Positions 5,722-7,455 of a stretch of DNA of 7,455 nucleotides are shown in pieces. The position numbers and the translations under genes were made by a program. The notes below the pieces were generated by a model. The model worked only from the letters and a program-made list of their open reading frames with translations, was not told the DNA's origin and did no database searches. Source of the stretch: an uncultured bacterium (GTDB lineage: Bacteria > Desulfobacterota > Desulfobulbia > Desulfobulbales > Desulfobulbaceae); contig CAIMMA010000006.1 in the NCBI GenBank assembly GCA_903842475.1, positions 1 to 7,455 on the forward strand, in the 5' to 3' direction. Within the stretch, counting starts at the first letter, position 1; each line of letters opens with the position of its first letter.

Positions 5722-6639
5722 GCCTATCAGCTTCCGGTGCCCAACAATCCTTCGACGCGCTCTCTGGCGAGATCTATGCCAGCTCACAGTCGGTGATGCT
5801 AACAGACAACCTCTATCTGCTTGAAACTGTGCTCGAGAGAATGCGTCAAGCCTCCTTCACCGGTGGAATTGGTCCGATGGCGGCACGAGCATCCGGCGGG
5901 CCTACTTTGGCCACGGTCAAGACAGCGTCGAGCACCGCGCCAGAGACTACCTTCTGGGCTCAGGGGACCGGCGCTTGGGGCAGTTTCGATGGCGATGGCA
6001 ATGCCGCGCATCTGGCCGGTTACTTAGCAGCCCACAGCGGTCCCTGGAATCTGCGCACTGCCGCAGCGAGCTTCAGCGACCCCGATGTTAATCGCTCAAT
6101 GGTCTTTCCTGGCTTTGTTGGCACTGCAACCGCCGACAATAGCGCATCCACAGCACTAATCTTTGGCGAGGTGGGCTACGGCGTGGCAGTTGGTCAAGTC
6201 GCTCTTGAACCTTTCGCCGGACTGGCCTACGTCCACCTTAATACTGACAGTTTTTCCGAGACTGGAGGAGCTGGCTTCGCCAATGGCTTGCTCAGCGGAT
6301 CTGACAGTATTGAGAATATTGGTTATTCCACCCTCAGGGGCAGAGCTGCTACCAACTCAACTTTAACCTGCCGGAGGACATGATGTTGACGCTGCGGGCC
6401 TCGGTCGCCTGGATGCAAGCTTTCGATTCGGTCACACCCTCGGCGGCGTTGACGTTCCAGAGCACGGGGCATCTTTCACGGTCACTGGCGTGCCGCTTGC
6501 CTGCGACTCGGCCCTCATCGAAGCGGGACTCGATATGCATCTCAACCCTCATACCAAATTGGGATTGTCCTTTTCTTCCCAATTCGGCAACAACGTTCAG
6601 GATAATGCATTTCAAGGCAACTTGATCTGGCGGTTCTGA
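5628..6639 (+). pseudogene. Autotransporter C-terminal remnant (helix plus beta-barrel)
   Basis: In the frame of 5628, after the phosphatase frame is left behind, the sequence reads like the end of a type V autotransporter. PNQHAVASAIN and FDALSGEIYASSQSV form the pre-barrel helical region, then TTFWAQGTGAWGSFDGDGNA opens the barrel, and ALIFGEVGYGVAVGQVALEP and FAGLAYVHLNTDSFSETGG are typical strands. The frame breaks twice. Near 6330-6360 it moves back one base to FNLPEDMMLTLRASVAW. At the GGGG run 6466-6469 another base is lost, and the third frame finishes with FTVTGVPLACDSALIEAGLD and QDNAFQGNLIWRF at 6637-6639. The terminal Phe is the outer-membrane assembly signal. There is no signal peptide, no passenger domain and no start codon of its own. 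At about 6003-6012 roughly 40 residues of barrel seem to be missing. Intact, it would have exported a surface protein, but this copy cannot. Confidence 0.8.
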
Positions 6640-6834
6640 GGGTGACCATTTAACGGCTTGTTATAGACTGAGACGCTTTAATGCTACATGTTGAAATCTA
6701 CACAGACGAAGGCAACCTGGGCAAACCAAGTCGAGGCAATTAAAGGTGATTCAAAACGCACGAAGCCTTCTTTTGGACAAAAATAGAAAGGTTCAACGGT
6801 GGGTCTGGAGAATTATTTATGCGGAATTTTCTTG
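6640..6834. other. Intergenic region between convergent genes
   Basis: No protein-like frame is visible in this AT-richer stretch. It lies between the end of the autotransporter remnant (plus strand) and the end of the MFS gene (minus strand), where a bidirectional terminator would be expected. Only weak, imperfect pairing was found (around 6761-6791), so no terminator is called. Confidence 0.4.
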
Positions 6835-7455
6835 TTATTGAGTATCCGTTTTTTCTATCCTGCGCACCCCTTCCCCAGCTTTTGGCGATTTGATCCCCAT
6901 CATCATTCCCCCGGCGACCAGTGTTGTTACGGCAAGACTAGCAAAGAGAGCCGTATAACCCCAACGGGCTATCAGCTGGCCGCCAACAAACGGGCCGAGG
7001 AAGAACCCTCCCTGCATCATTACAATCAGCAGATTCTGGTTCATGGCGCGGACAGCAGGTGCGGAAATATCGAACATGGCAGCGGCCTGGAGCGGCATGG
7101 CGATCCCCCAGCCGAGACCGGAGACTCCGGCCAGGATGAAAAATAACACCCGGCTGGAATCGCACAGCGGCAGCAGCCCGTAGCAGAGGGCAGCCGTGAA
7201 CAATCCGGCAGCGCCGAGCAGGGTTTTATTGTAGCGGTCAAACAGCCAGCCTCCCCCAAGGCGGACCGCAATCATCACCAGGGTTGCGATGGTGAAAAAG
7301 AGACTGCTGTTGGCAATGCCCAGGGTAAGGCCAAACTGCCTGAGGAAAAAGAAGATGGCGGCATAGCCGCAAAAAAACAGCAGGGCTGAAAGCAACAGCA
7401 ACAACACCGAAGGCGAGCGCAGGCTGGCGGCCATGCCCGACAGGCCGGGCGGACG
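6835..7455 (-). CDS. Major facilitator superfamily transporter, C-terminal half (partial)
   Basis: The frame is open to the window edge. The codons before ATG 7434 read RPPGLSG, so this is the 3' half (206 residues) of a gene that starts outside. It holds six hydrophobic segments that fit helices 7-12 of an inner-membrane MFS carrier: LLLLLSALLFFCGYAAIFFF, FFTIATLVMIAV, LGAAGLFTAALCYGLLPL, VLFFILAGVSGLGWGIAM, LLIVMMQGGFFLGPFVGG and ALFASLAVTTLVAGGMMMGI. Between the second and third lies GGGWLFDRYNK, the half-repeat copy of the MFS loop motif GxxxDRxxR/K. A charged, cytoplasmic-type tail (KSPKAGEGVRRIEKTDTQ) ends it. The substrate cannot be told from this half. It is convergent with the operon and not part of it. 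Confidence 0.88.
   Translation of the reverse strand, partial: RPPGLSGMAASLRSPSVLLLLLSALLFFCGYAAIFFFLRQFGLTLGIANSSLFFTIATLVMIAVRLGGGWLFDRYNKTLLGAAGLFTAALCYGLLPLCDSSRVLFFILAGVSGLGWGIAMPLQAAAMFDISAPAVRAMNQNLLIVMMQGGFFLGPFVGGQLIARWGYTALFASLAVTTLVAGGMMMGIKSPKAGEGVRRIEKTDTQ

Noticed and set aside
6755..6795. Bidirectional terminator between the autotransporter remnant and the MFS gene
   Set aside because: Only imperfect pairing between CCTTCTTTT and the A-rich stretch before AAAGG was found, and there is no GC-rich stem.

Overview
The window looks like a chromosomal segment of a Gram-negative, probably anaerobic bacterium. A Desulfobacterota-type organism is my inference, from the molybdenum-hydroxylase accessory operon and from a large conserved hypothetical protein of a kind I associate with that phylum. 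The autotransporter beta-barrel, with its C-terminal Phe, independently indicates an outer membrane.

Layout. (1) 1-94: short unassigned flank. (2) 99-1619: an IS701-type insertion sequence with 17-bp terminal inverted repeats and a 4-bp TTAA flank on each side, carrying its own promoter, a leader hairpin and a DDE transposase gene broken by two single-base frameshifts. (3) 1624-2547, minus strand: a large conserved hypothetical gene, cut off at its 3' side by the IS and also carrying at least one, probably two, frameshifts. (4) 2548-2885: a noncoding stretch with several inverted repeats. (5) 2886-5721, plus strand: a compact operon of xdhC (Moco insertion chaperone), a MocA-like molybdopterin nucleotidyltransferase fused to an HD domain, and a histidine phosphatase. 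The genes overlap by 4 and 13 bases. (6) about 5628-6639: a headless autotransporter gene remnant (pre-barrel helix plus beta-barrel) with two frameshifts and a probable internal deletion. Its start abuts or replaces the end of the phosphatase gene. (7) 6835-7455, minus strand: the C-terminal six-helix half of an MFS transporter that runs off the window edge.

How it works together. The intact core is the three-gene cofactor operon. MocA-type enzymes attach a nucleotide (CMP) to Mo-molybdopterin, and XdhC-type proteins bind the cofactor and help load it into xanthine dehydrogenase-family enzymes. The fused HD domain and the histidine phosphatase add two candidate phosphohydrolase activities with no settled role. 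No hydroxylase gene lies in the window. The operon is bracketed by decayed DNA: three pseudogenes carry about six single-base lesions, while roughly 2.8 kb of operon has none. This pattern argues for real decay rather than uniform sequencing error.
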